24,988 bases of DNA. Source: Limiplasma sp964416065 (GTDB lineage: Bacteria; Bacillota; Clostridia; Christensenellales; Aristaeellaceae). Where the stretch lies: NCBI GenBank assembly GCA_964416065.1, contig CAYQCL010000031.1:1-24988 (forward strand), in the 5' to 3' direction. Below, piece by piece: positions 8,495-16,952 of the stretch (positions are counted from its first letter, which is position 1; every line of letters begins with the position of its first letter). Under the pieces are notes generated by a model. The model had not been told where the DNA came from. It searched no databases and saw nothing but the letters and a program-made list of their open reading frames with translations. The translations under genes and the position numbers were made by a program.

Positions 8495-9160
8495 ATGAAG
8501 AAAACCCATTTATTGGCCATGACCCTGACGCTTTGCCTGCTTAACGCAAGCGCCGCCTTTGCCCTGACCAATGACGAGCTTGAGGCCGCCGCGCGCGCGT
8601 ATGTCCCCGCGAACTTTTCGCTTGTGAAAGCTGAAAGAAGGGACAGCGAACTGACCTTTCGTGACGGCCGCGAAAGCTACGAGGTCGAGATTGATCCCGA
8701 AACCGGCGTGGTTCTCAAGGTAGAGTATGAAAACGATGCCTTGAAAGGATCCCCCTCCGCGACACTCTCTGACGAGGAAGCGGTCGCATCCCTACAGATG
8801 CTCTTCCCCGATGCGACGGTCGTTTCCCAAATTTCCGAACTGGATGATGGTCTGAATGAGATCAAGTTGTTTTTCTATACCCCTTCGCTTTTTGGAACCA
8901 TGAGTCTGAACGGCGAAACCGGCGATGTGCTGGATTATGACGTATCGATCGGCGTCTGCCCGAGCGAGGATCCGCTGACACAAGAGGCCGCTCAAGCCCG
9001 GCTTACGGCGATGAAGTCCGGGACTGCCGTGACCAAGCTCGAACTGGATAAGGAGGATGGCCGCGTTTTCTGGGAAGGCGAGGCGACCCTGGATGGCAAG
9101 CGCTACGAGTTTTGTATTGACGCCTTTACCGGCGAGCTGACGGAATGGGAGCGGGAATAG
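8495..9160 (+). CDS. Secreted PepSY-domain protein
   Basis: A 221-aa exported protein. Residues 1-24 are a signal peptide (MKKTHLLAMTLTLCLLNASAAFA) with a predicted cut after AFA and no lipobox cysteine. The remainder reads as about three PepSY-like units; the clearest is ESYEVEIDPETGVVLKVEYE, and later ones include SLNGETGDVLDYDV and KRYEFCIDAFTGELTEWE. PepSY domains are thought to bind or inhibit peptidases or act as extracytoplasmic sensors; the specific role here is unknown. The ATG at 8495 follows AAAGGAGC and lies downstream of a strong promoter, so upstream in-frame codons from 8432 are not used. A large hairpin follows the stop. Confidence 0.82.
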   Translation: MKKTHLLAMTLTLCLLNASAAFALTNDELEAAARAYVPANFSLVKAERRDSELTFRDGRESYEVEIDPETGVVLKVEYENDALKGSPSATLSDEEAVASLQMLFPDATVVSQISELDDGLNEIKLFFYTPSLFGTMSLNGETGDVLDYDVSIGVCPSEDPLTQEAAQARLTAMKSGTAVTKLELDKEDGRVFWEGEATLDGKRYEFCIDAFTGELTEWERE

Positions 9161-9185
9161 GCGGTGTCTCTTGATGAGGATAAAG

Positions 9186-9226
9186 CGACCACCCTATCGA
9201 GAGGTTCCTTCTCGATAGGGTGGTCG
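9186..9226. terminator. Long hairpin, probable bidirectional terminator
   Basis: A 17-bp perfect inverted repeat (CGACCACCCTATCGAGA at 9186-9202 and its complement at 9210-9226) with a 7-base loop lies between the stop of the PepSY gene (plus) and the reconstructed stop of the surface-protein remnant (minus). Neither side has a strong T tract, so termination is inferred from the stem and its convergent position. Confidence 0.65.
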
Positions 9227-9241
9227 TAAAGCTTCCAAAGT

Positions 9242-10580
9242 TTACCCGTGCCGTCTACAGATCCACAGTGCCCAAGGGCAATGCTGACGGAGACGCCCGC
9301 CAGGATGAGAATCAGCCAAATAGGCACGCTATCACCCGTTTGCGGCGGACAGGATCGTTCGTGGAGGACGCTGCTTCCTCGGTCCATCTGAAAAGGACGG
9401 GAGACGTGTCGTTCAGATGAATTTTGAGACCCTCGTCGGTCTTCTCGATGGTGGGATATTCGGTTTGACCGGCCTTGAAGCCGTTGCAGTCCCCGGCGAA
9501 TATATGCGAAGCCGTGAATTGATAGCTCTTATCCGTACCGGCGGGATAGGGAACGGTAACATCCACGCCTTCCTTGGGGAATTTTTCACCGCTTAGAGGC
9601 TCCATTTCGTCCGTACTGTCATCATAGATTTCCAGCCTCACGTCATATAGCTTCTCAGCACTCTCTTCATCCTTTGCGCCCAAGCGATTCTCCAGATCGT
9701 CCATCATTTTTTGCTGCCATTCGGCGGCAGTGTCGGCCTTGTCCTTCAGCAAATCGGGAATCTCGGTCAGGCTGTCAACAAGAACCTTTACAAAATGCAC
9801 GTAGAAGGTGTATCCGCAATCGCGGCTCTCTGACCCATCTGTACATTCGGCACTACAGAAATAGCCTCGTCTGAGGATACCTCTGGCATCAGAATATGAG
9901 CCGCGCCGCGAGCTACAAGTGAAAGATTGATGGATATGGAACCCATCTATTGTTACCAATCTTGGACACCATGACGCTATACTCTTTTCCGTCCGAATTC
10001 GCGTCGGTGGAAACCGTTAGCGTGGGCCCCGTTTGGCCGTTCATAGACGTTGCTGTTTTGTCTCCCTCATATCCCGCGGTTCCTTCATACCATTTATATG
10101 TAAGTGTAGCATTTTGATCATCTGTGACGGGCATGGGATCCAATTTGATTGTCACGCTCTCGCCTGGCGTATAATAAATATCCTTTCTAAAAACAGGCCA
10201 GCCGGTATCGATGGGATCGAATAAGTGATTTTTGCAACATCTTTTCCATCCTTTTTGAGCGTACATTCAAGAACCGTAGTTCCTTTCAGCCTCTCTAGCT
10301 CGGTTTTGTCCAAGCCAATAAAAATCGCAAGGCCGTCCTCCTGATAGTCCGATACAGAGCACTGTATATCACATATAAATTGCCTGTTCGCGTAGGCCGA
10401 ATAAATTCCCTCAAAGTCTTGATGATTACCCAATCCCAATCTAGCTTGAATATTCGGCTCATCATAAATTGTCTACGCGATATCCACATACGCGGAAGCA
10501 TAATCCACATATATCTCTGCATGGGCCTCCTTACTATAGTTTTCTGGACAAGGTTTCACAGTACGGTTACATGTGCAGGG
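9242..10580 (-). pseudogene. Remnant of a sortase-anchored surface protein
   Basis: Segments in three minus-strand frames join into one secreted-type protein without its N terminus. From 10472 down: an extracellular stretch (YSAYANRQFICDIQCSV), an Ig-like part (DIYYTPGESVTIKLDPMP, TLTYKWYEG), then a domain common before cell-wall anchors (VTVPYPAGTDKSYQF, HIFAGDCNGFKAGQTEYP) and the anchor PPQTGDSVPIWL with a hydrophobic helix. Frame changes occur near 10215, 9955 and 9350, and an in-frame TAG lies at 10473-10475. At 9271-9273 adding one G would give the tail ALWICRRHG and a TAA at 9242-9244, a proper positively charged sorting-signal end. No start codon with signal peptide is found upstream. 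The upper end near 10580 is approximate. Confidence 0.8.
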
Positions 10581-10622
10581 GTGAAACGGTGTTAGTAAAT
10601 GTCACAAAAGGGAGAGGGGAAA

Positions 10623-10736
10623 ATGAACGGAAGTATGAAAAAGCTCATAGTGATTGCTACTTGCGCTCTAATGGTTTTCTGCAACGCGAGGGTTACAAAC
10701 GCCAAGACAAGTAGAAGTGTTTTATACCTTTTTTGA
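10623..10736 (+). CDS. 37-aa secreted peptide or orphan signal peptide
   Basis: A short reading frame beginning MNGSMKKLIVIATCALMVFC, with a positively charged start, a hydrophobic core and a possible cleavage site after VTNA, then only KTSRSVLYLF before the stop. It has a good ribosome site (GGGAGAGGGG) seven or fewer bases ahead of the ATG. It may be a genuine small exported peptide, or the leftover 5' end of a lost secreted-protein gene, which fits the decayed neighbour on the other strand. No promoter is obvious. Confidence 0.35.
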   Translation: MNGSMKKLIVIATCALMVFCNARVTNAKTSRSVLYLF

Positions 10737-10746
10737 AACCGTCAGG

Positions 10747-11328
10747 CTACTTAACCACCCGTTCGCAGGCTCCCAGCACCAGCTCCCGCAGAGCCTCGGT
10801 AAAGCGATTGATCTCCTGAATGTGCTGAATAGACAGATATAAAATGTGAATGACGGCGGCTACGATCTCATCCTGAATCGCAAAGCGAATGCCCTCTCTC
10901 TTGAGCAGCTCTAGGATGCTGACGGCCATGCTTTGGAAGTGCTCGTTCTTTTCAGCGGCGTCCACGTAGTCCAAAAGCATTGGCATATCCTCGTGCAAAA
11001 AGGGAAGCGCCTCCAGCTCCGCCAGCTTGTCAAAGGCCGCGTTGACAGCCGCGGCGGTACGCGCCTTGTTCGCCTGCCCGTTCGTCTCAACAAGTCCGCG
11101 TCGGGCCTCGTTTAAGATCAGCATCTCATAATGCTGGCCGACCAGCATAAAGAGCTGTTCCTTGCTGTCAAAGAATTTATAAAAGGTTGACTTGGAAATA
11201 CCGGCGTCCGCTGTCAATTGCTCCAGCGAGGTTTTCTTAACCCCTACCTGTACCGCGTGACGGCAGGCGCTTTCAAAAAGCAGCGTACGGATGCGATCCA
11301 TCTGCTCCTGGGTAAAAGGCTGCGGCAT
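10747..11328 (-). CDS. TetR/AcrR-family transcriptional regulator
   Basis: A 193-aa DNA-binding repressor type protein. The N-terminal helix-turn-helix is typical of TetR proteins: TSLEQLTADAGISKSTFYKFFDSKEQLF at about residues 33-60. The remainder is a helical ligand-binding and dimerisation domain without identifiable specificity. ATG at 11326-11328 follows GGGGAGGGGAAG; a longer reading into the permease gene is possible in frame but lacks this site. The start lies 16 bases after the stop of the FtsX-type permease in the same direction, so both are probably co-transcribed and the regulator may control that unit in response to a transported or toxic compound (inference). Confidence 0.9.
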   Translation of the reverse strand: MPQPFTQEQMDRIRTLLFESACRHAVQVGVKKTSLEQLTADAGISKSTFYKFFDSKEQLFMLVGQHYEMLILNEARRGLVETNGQANKARTAAAVNAAFDKLAELEALPFLHEDMPMLLDYVDAAEKNEHFQSMAVSILELLKREGIRFAIQDEIVAAVIHILYLSIQHIQEINRFTEALRELVLGACERVVK

Positions 11329-11344
11329 GTCTTCCCCTCCCCTG

Positions 11345-13651
11345 TCATTCGACCGATTTGAGCGCTTCCACCATGTCAATTTTCCGTACCTTGCGCGTCA
11401 AAATCAACTGAATCAAAATACTGAACGCATAGGTGATCACACAGGCCAGCACGACGGATAAAACCGTAGGATGGCTTGGATAGGCCAGCGTTTCCGTCTC
11501 ACACGCCTTGAGCACCGCGCTCGTAAGCCCAAGTCCCGGCCCTATGCCCGCAAGCACTCCCAAAATCGCGATGAGGTGGTTTTCCCCAAGGATAAGCCGC
11601 CGAATCTCCCCCTGATGATACCCCAGCACCTTGAGTGTCGCGTATTCGCGCATACGTTCGGAAAAGTTCATCAGGCCCATATTATAGCAAATTACAAAGG
11701 CAAGCGCCAGCGCGATCAATGTGATCAGCGCGAAGATGGTCGTGAGCATATCCAGCATTCTTACCAGCTCCTGACTTTGCTCAACAGGACGCTTGAGCAC
11801 ATCGACCTCGTCCATCCTGCTCAGTTCTTCCAGGCACGCCTCGCTGGGAGCCGTCATCAGAAGGGCCGTCGGAACAAAAGCGCCCTTGCGCAAATCTTCC
11901 CATGTCTCGCTCTGCATGTAAAGCCCCTGCGTTACGCTGTTAAAGACGATCTGCGTGACGGCCAGCCGCACGGGCTCGTCATCTCCAGGAAAGAAAAGTG
12001 TTAGCATATCGCCGGTATTTACATGAAGCGTTTGGGCTAGCTTTTGAGTGATTGCGACGCCGCCTGGAAGAATTTCCACAAGCGTTTCATTCCTGCCAAC
12101 GCGTAGCATCGTCTGCATGGGTTCAACCACGGTCAAAAGTGTGGCGCGGCTGGCTGTATCCGAGCGGACGCTCACAGACCGTTCCATGACGCACTCAACC
12201 TTCGCCGCATCCAGGCGGCGGCAGTAGCTCTCGGCCGTATCCACGTCGCCGGTCAGATCGGCGCGTACATCGTATCTGAGAGTCTTTGTATAGTGATTCT
12301 CCGCCAGCGCCCTGACCGAGTCCTGGAGACCGAAGGAGGCGATGATCAGCGCATTGCAGCACAGGACGCCAACAAAGGACATAACCGTCCTCATGCGGTT
12401 TCGCATCAGATTGCGGATCATCATTTTGGTATTGAAGCCGAAACGTCTCCATAGGGGGCCGATGCGTTCAAGCAAAATTCTGCGTCCCGCCTTGGGAGGC
12501 TTGGGACGAAGCAGGCTTGCCGTCGTCTCCCGGGCACTTCTGCGATAGGCGATCAGACAAATCAGCACGCTCATCACGATGGTCAGAAGAACCATACCCC
12601 ATGAGGCCAGAGAAACGGAGGGATAAACCCGATAGGGATATTCGTTTTGTCCCAACAGGAGCGCCCAGATGATCGCAGGCAGCGTCGTATGTCCAGCCAG
12701 CACGCCAAGCATGGAGCCCAAAAGCGCGGGCCATATGGCATAGGCCAGATAATGCCAGCAGATTCTATGCGAGGGATAGCCCAGCGCCTTAAGCGTACCA
12801 AGCTGCAGCCGCTGGTTATCGATCATGCGGGTCAACGTCGTCATCACGATCAGCGCCGCAACCAAATAGGCAATGATGGGAAAGACGAGCGTGAGGTTGG
12901 CGAACATCCGCGCGTTGCTGCTCGCGTTCGCCGTGCTCTGATGCGCGTTGCGATCCAGCACGAGCGCCGTGGGCAAAAGCTCTTCGATGGCGCTTTGAAC
13001 CGCCGCTTGATCCGCGCCGGAGGTCAGGCTCACCACGACCTGCGTCAGCGCGATGGCAGGCATGGCCTCAGCGTTGATGAGGATATAGCCATAGGTTTCG
13101 GGGTCGGGGTAAATATCCTCCGTCACGCAGATGAATTCGGGGCTGAAAACAATTCCACGAATGAAGAAGCTGTATTCCTCCCCCGCCAGCTTTACGCCCA
13201 CGCGGTCGCCGACCGTCAGGCCATGCGCGTCCGCGAAGCCCGCCTGAATCAGGCAGCCGCGAAGATCAGCCGTTCCAAGTGCCTCTCCCTCACGCACGAT
13301 TGGGCTGTTGATCGTCATCTCCCCGTCATATCCGGTTACATTAAGCGTGGGCTCCCCGGGAAGCGTACTGTCCAAATCCACATTCATGCGCGCACACGCT
13401 TCCTCCACTCCGTCGATGCCTCGGATGCGCATGAGCGTATCCCGATCCGCGTTAGGTACGGCCACCCAAAAATCCGCCAGATTGTTCTCTTCAAAATATA
13501 CGTCAATCGTACCTTGGGCCAGACGCGCGGTGCCCTGCAGCCCCGCGAACATAAACGTTCCAAGCGAGCAAAGCAGCACGATGGCAAACAGCTGCATACC
13601 TGAGTGGCGCATATCGCGCACAAGCTTTTTGCGCAGCGCGTTTCCCGCCAT
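11345..13651 (-). CDS. Large FtsX/MacB-type ABC transporter permease
   Basis: A 768-aa membrane protein built from two FtsX-like halves. One transmembrane helix near the N terminus (LFAIVLLCSLGTFMFAGLQG) is followed by a ~200-residue extracytoplasmic domain, a group of three helices (LVFPIIAYLVAALIVMTTL onward), a basic loop, a second single helix (VMSFVGVLCCNALIIASFG), another external domain and a last group of helices with SERMREYATLKVLGYHQGEI. Such permeases work with a cytoplasmic ATPase in lipoprotein, peptide or drug export, but none is encoded next to it here. ATG at 13649-13651 follows a G-rich ribosome site; an ATG 42 bases earlier has none. A strong promoter lies upstream and a TetR gene follows. 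Confidence 0.9.
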   Translation of the reverse strand: MAGNALRKKLVRDMRHSGMQLFAIVLLCSLGTFMFAGLQGTARLAQGTIDVYFEENNLADFWVAVPNADRDTLMRIRGIDGVEEACARMNVDLDSTLPGEPTLNVTGYDGEMTINSPIVREGEALGTADLRGCLIQAGFADAHGLTVGDRVGVKLAGEEYSFFIRGIVFSPEFICVTEDIYPDPETYGYILINAEAMPAIALTQVVVSLTSGADQAAVQSAIEELLPTALVLDRNAHQSTANASSNARMFANLTLVFPIIAYLVAALIVMTTLTRMIDNQRLQLGTLKALGYPSHRICWHYLAYAIWPALLGSMLGVLAGHTTLPAIIWALLLGQNEYPYRVYPSVSLASWGMVLLTIVMSVLICLIAYRRSARETTASLLRPKPPKAGRRILLERIGPLWRRFGFNTKMMIRNLMRNRMRTVMSFVGVLCCNALIIASFGLQDSVRALAENHYTKTLRYDVRADLTGDVDTAESYCRRLDAAKVECVMERSVSVRSDTASRATLLTVVEPMQTMLRVGRNETLVEILPGGVAITQKLAQTLHVNTGDMLTLFFPGDDEPVRLAVTQIVFNSVTQGLYMQSETWEDLRKGAFVPTALLMTAPSEACLEELSRMDEVDVLKRPVEQSQELVRMLDMLTTIFALITLIALALAFVICYNMGLMNFSERMREYATLKVLGYHQGEIRRLILGENHLIAILGVLAGIGPGLGLTSAVLKACETETLAYPSHPTVLSVVLACVITYAFSILIQLILTRKVRKIDMVEALKSVE

Positions 13652-13719
13652 GAACGTCCCCCCTATAATGTCGATCCTCTCGTCTGAAAACATTTTTTTA
13701 TTTTTGTTTTTACGTGGAT

Positions 13720-13749
13720 ATTATATCGGGTCTCCCTGGATTTGGTCAA
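13720..13749 (-). promoter_or_regulatory. Promoter of the permease-tetR unit
   Basis: On the minus strand TTGACC (13744-13749) and a perfect TATAAT (13720-13725) are separated by 18 bases, about 70 bases ahead of the chosen permease start. It is back to back with the copper promoter but does not overlap it. Confidence 0.75.
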
Positions 13750-13799
13750 CCCATTTCAAAAAACGTTACAGTTTATACACAATCAAAACCGATTCAGGG

Positions 13800-13828
13800 T
13801 TGACAAATACCCCCAAGGGGTATATCAT
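13800..13828 (+). promoter_or_regulatory. Copper-operon promoter (csoR-copA)
   Basis: A consensus TTGACA (13800-13805) and TATCAT (13823-13828) with 17-base spacing. A CsoR operator fills the spacer, so bound repressor would block RNA polymerase directly. Confidence 0.8.
13807..13823. promoter_or_regulatory. CsoR operator 1
   Basis: The palindrome ATACCCCCAAGGGGTAT matches the known CsoR site type (TA-rich ends around opposed C and G tracts). It occupies the spacer between the -35 and -10 boxes of the csoR promoter. Confidence 0.85.
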
Positions 13829-13832
13829 ATAC

Positions 13833-13849
13833 ATACCCCCTTGGGGTAT
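13833..13849. promoter_or_regulatory. CsoR operator 2
   Basis: ATACCCCCTTGGGGTAT, identical to operator 1 apart from the two central bases, lies 26 bases further on, just past the -10 box where transcription would begin. Two such copies suggest cooperative or graded repression. Confidence 0.8.
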
Positions 13850-13870
13850 GTATGGCAAGGAGACATTCAT

Positions 13871-14176
13871 ATGGCCGAATCAAAATCCTGCTGCACACAC
13901 AAAACAAAGGAGCGTACCGAGGAAGAGGTCAAGCGTCTGATTCACCGGCTCAACCGTATTGAGGGCCAAATTCGCGGCCTTCGAGGCATGGTGGAAAAAA
14001 ACGCGTATTGTACGGACATACTAGTGCAGGTGGCCGCCGCTAACGCCGCGCTCAACGCCTTCACCAAGGCGCTCCTGGCGGAGCATATCCGGACCTGTGT
14101 CGCGCAGGATATCCGCGACGGCAAGGATGAAACCATCGACGAGCTCGTTCAGACGCTGCAAAAGCTGATGAAATAG
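13871..14176 (+). CDS. csoR: Copper-sensing repressor CsoR
   Basis: A 101-aa all-helical repressor of the CsoR/RcnR family. The Cu(I) ligands fit the CsoR pattern Cys-His-Cys: Cys47 (NAYCTD), His72 and Cys76 (EHIRTC). VKRLIHRLNRIEGQIRGLRGMVE is the characteristic first helix. A CCTH cluster near the N terminus (residues 7-10) might add metal affinity. Start at ATG 13871 follows AAGGAGA and lies after the promoter; earlier in-frame codons precede the -35 box. The protein would bind the two GC-tract palindromes just upstream and release them when loaded with copper, switching on itself and copA. Confidence 0.95.
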   Translation: MAESKSCCTHKTKERTEEEVKRLIHRLNRIEGQIRGLRGMVEKNAYCTDILVQVAAANAALNAFTKALLAEHIRTCVAQDIRDGKDETIDELVQTLQKLMK

Positions 14177-14194
14177 CGGGAAGGTGACGATTTT

Positions 14195-16706
14195 ATGAAG
14201 CAATATATCGTTAGCGGCATGAGCTGCGCGGCATGCAGCGCCCGCGTGGAAAAAGCCGTATCAAAGGTGGAAGGGGTTATCTCGTGCTCTGTGAGCCTTC
14301 TGACAAATTCCATGGGCGTTGAGGGCTCCGCCAGCGATCAGGCGATCATCGCCGCCGTCGAGGCCGCGGGCTACGGCGCGCATCTTAAGGACGCGCACGC
14401 CGCCACCTCATCCTCCTCGCAACCCATCGATGATGTCCTGGCCGATCATGAAACTCCTGTGCTCAAGCGCCGCCTGATCTGTTCGCTGCTCTTCCTTATT
14501 GTGCTGATGTATATTTCCATGGGACATATGATGTGGGGATGGCCGCTGCCTGCCTTTCTGAGCGACAACCACGTCGCCATGGGACTGATCCAGCTGCTTC
14601 TGACCGTTGTCATCATGGTCATCAATCAGAAATTCTTCATTAGCGGCTTTNNNNNNNNNNAGCCTGTGGCATCGCGCGCCTAACATGGACACGCTTGTCG
14701 CGCTAGGTGCGGGCGCCTCGTTCCTTTATAGCACCTACGCCCTTTTTGCGATGACGGATGCACAGCTGCACGGCAACATGATGGGCGTTATGAACTATAT
14801 GCACGAGTTTTACTTTGAATCCGCTGCCATGATCTTGACGCTCATCACCGTCGGCAAGATGCTGGAGGCCCGTTCAAAGGGGAAAACGACTGACGCGCTC
14901 AAAAGCCTGATGAAGCTTGCGCCCAAAACGGCTACCGTGCTGATTGACGGCGCGGAGACCGTGGTGCCCATCGAGCAGGTGAAGAAGGGCGACCGTTTCG
15001 TCGTGCGCCCCGGTGAAAACATTCCGGTAGACGGCGTGGTGCTCGAGGGAAGCAGCGCTGTTAACGAATCGGCCCTGACCGGCGAGAGCATCCCTGTTGA
15101 CAAGGCCGTGGGCGACATGGTTTCCGCCGCAACGCGCAATCAATCAGGCTTTATCCAATGTGAGGCCACTCGCGTTGGCGAGGATACGACCCTTTCTCAG
15201 ATCATCCGCATGGTCAGCGACGCGGCGGCGACGAAGGCCCCCATCGCTAAGGTAGCCGATCGCGTATCCGGCGTGTTTGTGCCGGTCGTTATCACGATCG
15301 CCGTCGTCACCACCATCGTCTGGCTGCTCATAGGCGAGTCCTTCGGCTTCGCGCTCGCCCGCGGCATTTCCGTGCTGGTCATCAGCTGCCCCTGCGCGCT
15401 GGGCCTGGCCACGCCGGTCGCGATCATGGTCGGAAACGGCATGGGCGCCAAAAACGGAATTCTGTTCAAGACGGCCGTCTCTCTAGAGGAGGCCGGCAAG
15501 ACGCAGGTCGTAGTTCTGGACAAAACGGGCACCATCACCAGCGGCGAGCCAAAGGTAACCGACGTGATGCCTTCCGAGGGCGTTGAAGCCGATGAGCTGC
15601 TTCAGGCGGCCTACTCTTTGGAAAAGAAAAGTGAGCATCCCCTGGCACGGGCCATTGTGCTCAGCGCCGAGAAGAGGCGCATGGAAGCGCGGGACGTCGT
15701 GGACTTTGAGGTTCTTCCCGGCAATGGTCTGACCGCGAAGCTGGATGGCGTCGTGCTCTGCGGCGGCAACCTGAGCTTCATCAGCACGCAGGCCGCGGTT
15801 TCTGAGGCTGTCCGCAGGACAGCGGATCGCCTGTCTGGAGAGGGAAAGACGCCGTTGTATTTCAGCCGTGATGGCAGACTGTTGGGCATAATCGCCGTGG
15901 CGGACACCATTAAACCGGAGAGCCCGCAGGCCGTGCGTGAGCTTCAGGACATGGGTGTCCGCGTCGTCATGCTGACAGGCGATAATCAGCGCACAGCCGA
16001 GGCCATCGGCCATCAGACGGGAGTGGATGAGGTCATCGCGGGCGTGCTTCCTGACGGCAAGGAAAGCGTTATTCGTGATTTGAAGCGGCATGGCAAGGTC
16101 ACCATGGTTGGCGACGGCATCAATGACGCCCCTGCCCTCACCCGAGCAGATATCGGCATTGCCATTGGCGCGGGTACGGATATCGCTATCGACGCGGCCG
16201 GTGTCGTCCTGATGAACAGCAAGCTCACCGACGTGCCCGCGGCCATCCGCCTAAGCCGCGCCACGCTTCGCAATATTCACGAGAATCTTTTCTGGGCCTT
16301 CATCTACAACGTGATCGGTATTCCGCTTGCCGCCGGTGTGATGATTCCCCTGTTTGGCTGGAAGCTCAATCCCATGTTTGGGGCGGCGGCTATGAGCCTT
16401 TCCAGCTTCTGCGTGGTATCCAACGCGCTGAGGCTCAATCTCTTCAACATGCATAGCGCGAAAAGGGATAGAAAAATCAAGCCGAAAAAGGAGAAGAAAA
16501 CGATGGAAAAGACAATGAAAATCGAAGGCATGATGTGCGGTCATTGCGAAGCGCGCGTAAAAAAGTGTCTGGAGGCCCTGCCCCAGGTAGACGAAGCGAT
16601 TGTGAACCACGAAAGCGGGACTGCAGTCCTGAAGCTGAACGCAGACGTGTCCGACGAAACGCTGAAAAAAGCCGTTGAGGCGCAAGGGTATCAGGTGATC
16701 GGCTGA
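14195..16706 (+). CDS. copA: Copper-exporting P1B-type ATPase with metal-binding domains at both ends
   Basis: Membrane pump that exports Cu(I) from the cytoplasm. In order: N-terminal HMA domain (GMSCAACSARVE, Cys11 and Cys14), membrane helices, actuator motif LTGES, the transport motif CPC in ISCPCALGLATP, phosphorylation site DKTGT, the nucleotide-binding SEHPLARA, MLTGDN and GDGINDAP, then the last helices with YNVIGIP and MSLSSF. A charged linker (KRDRKIKPKKEKK) leads to a second HMA domain (MMCGHCEARVKKC). The gene is interrupted by ten N at 14651-14660; sequence on either side is in different frames as written, but relatives suggest only one codon is missing (GF-x-SLWHRAPNMD), so the break is an assembly placeholder rather than a real frameshift. 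It starts 18 bases after csoR behind GGAAGGTG. Confidence 0.93.
14651..14660. other. Assembly gap (ten N) inside copA
   Basis: Ten undetermined bases. The codon before (TTT, 14648-14650) and the codon after (AGC, 14661-14663) must be joined by a multiple of three bases for CopA to be intact, so ten cannot be the true length. Confidence 0.98.
16503..16706 (+). CDS. Possible internally started CopZ-like copper chaperone within copA
   Basis: The C-terminal HMA domain of CopA has its own translation signals: AGGAG at 16489-16493, nine bases, then an in-frame ATG at 16503. Translation from here gives a 67-aa protein, the size of free CopZ chaperones, with the metal-binding MxCGHC pair (CGHC). The same frame runs through from copA, so a fused domain is certain and separate production is an inference from the ribosome site. 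The AGGAG is within Lys codons of the linker and could be coincidental. Confidence 0.4.
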   Translation: MEKTMKIEGMMCGHCEARVKKCLEALPQVDEAIVNHESGTAVLKLNADVSDETLKKAVEAQGYQVIG

Positions 16707-16783
16707 TGCTCCATGGCTATACGTTTTTTCCTCATATCGGAGAAATCAACAAGATAATTTGACCTCTAAGTAACAACCAAAGA

Positions 16784-16825
16784 GAGACGCACCGTCCCAT
16801 ACGGGCCGGTATGTCTGTGCGTTTC
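16784..16825 (+). terminator. Probable terminator after the copper operon
   Basis: An imperfect hairpin with outer arms GAGACGCAC/GTGCGTTTC (one G-T pair) and inner arms CATAC/GTATG around GGGCCG, located about 80 bases past the copA stop. A TTTTT run occurs only some 10 bases further on, so the assignment is moderate. Confidence 0.5.
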
Positions 16826-16952
16826 CACACTATGTTTTTCTGCCTATTGTCTGTTGCAACCTCATATTAGCAGTCAGTTGACCTGTTTGAGAGTTTTGAA
16901 CAGTTTTAAGCAAATAGACGTTATACTGATATTGTTCAAGGAAGTGATTTTC

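Noticed and set aside
12647..13603. 318-codon plus-strand frame opposite the FtsX-type permease
   Set aside because: Arg/His/Gln-rich antisense shadow of an intact membrane protein with no domain of its own.
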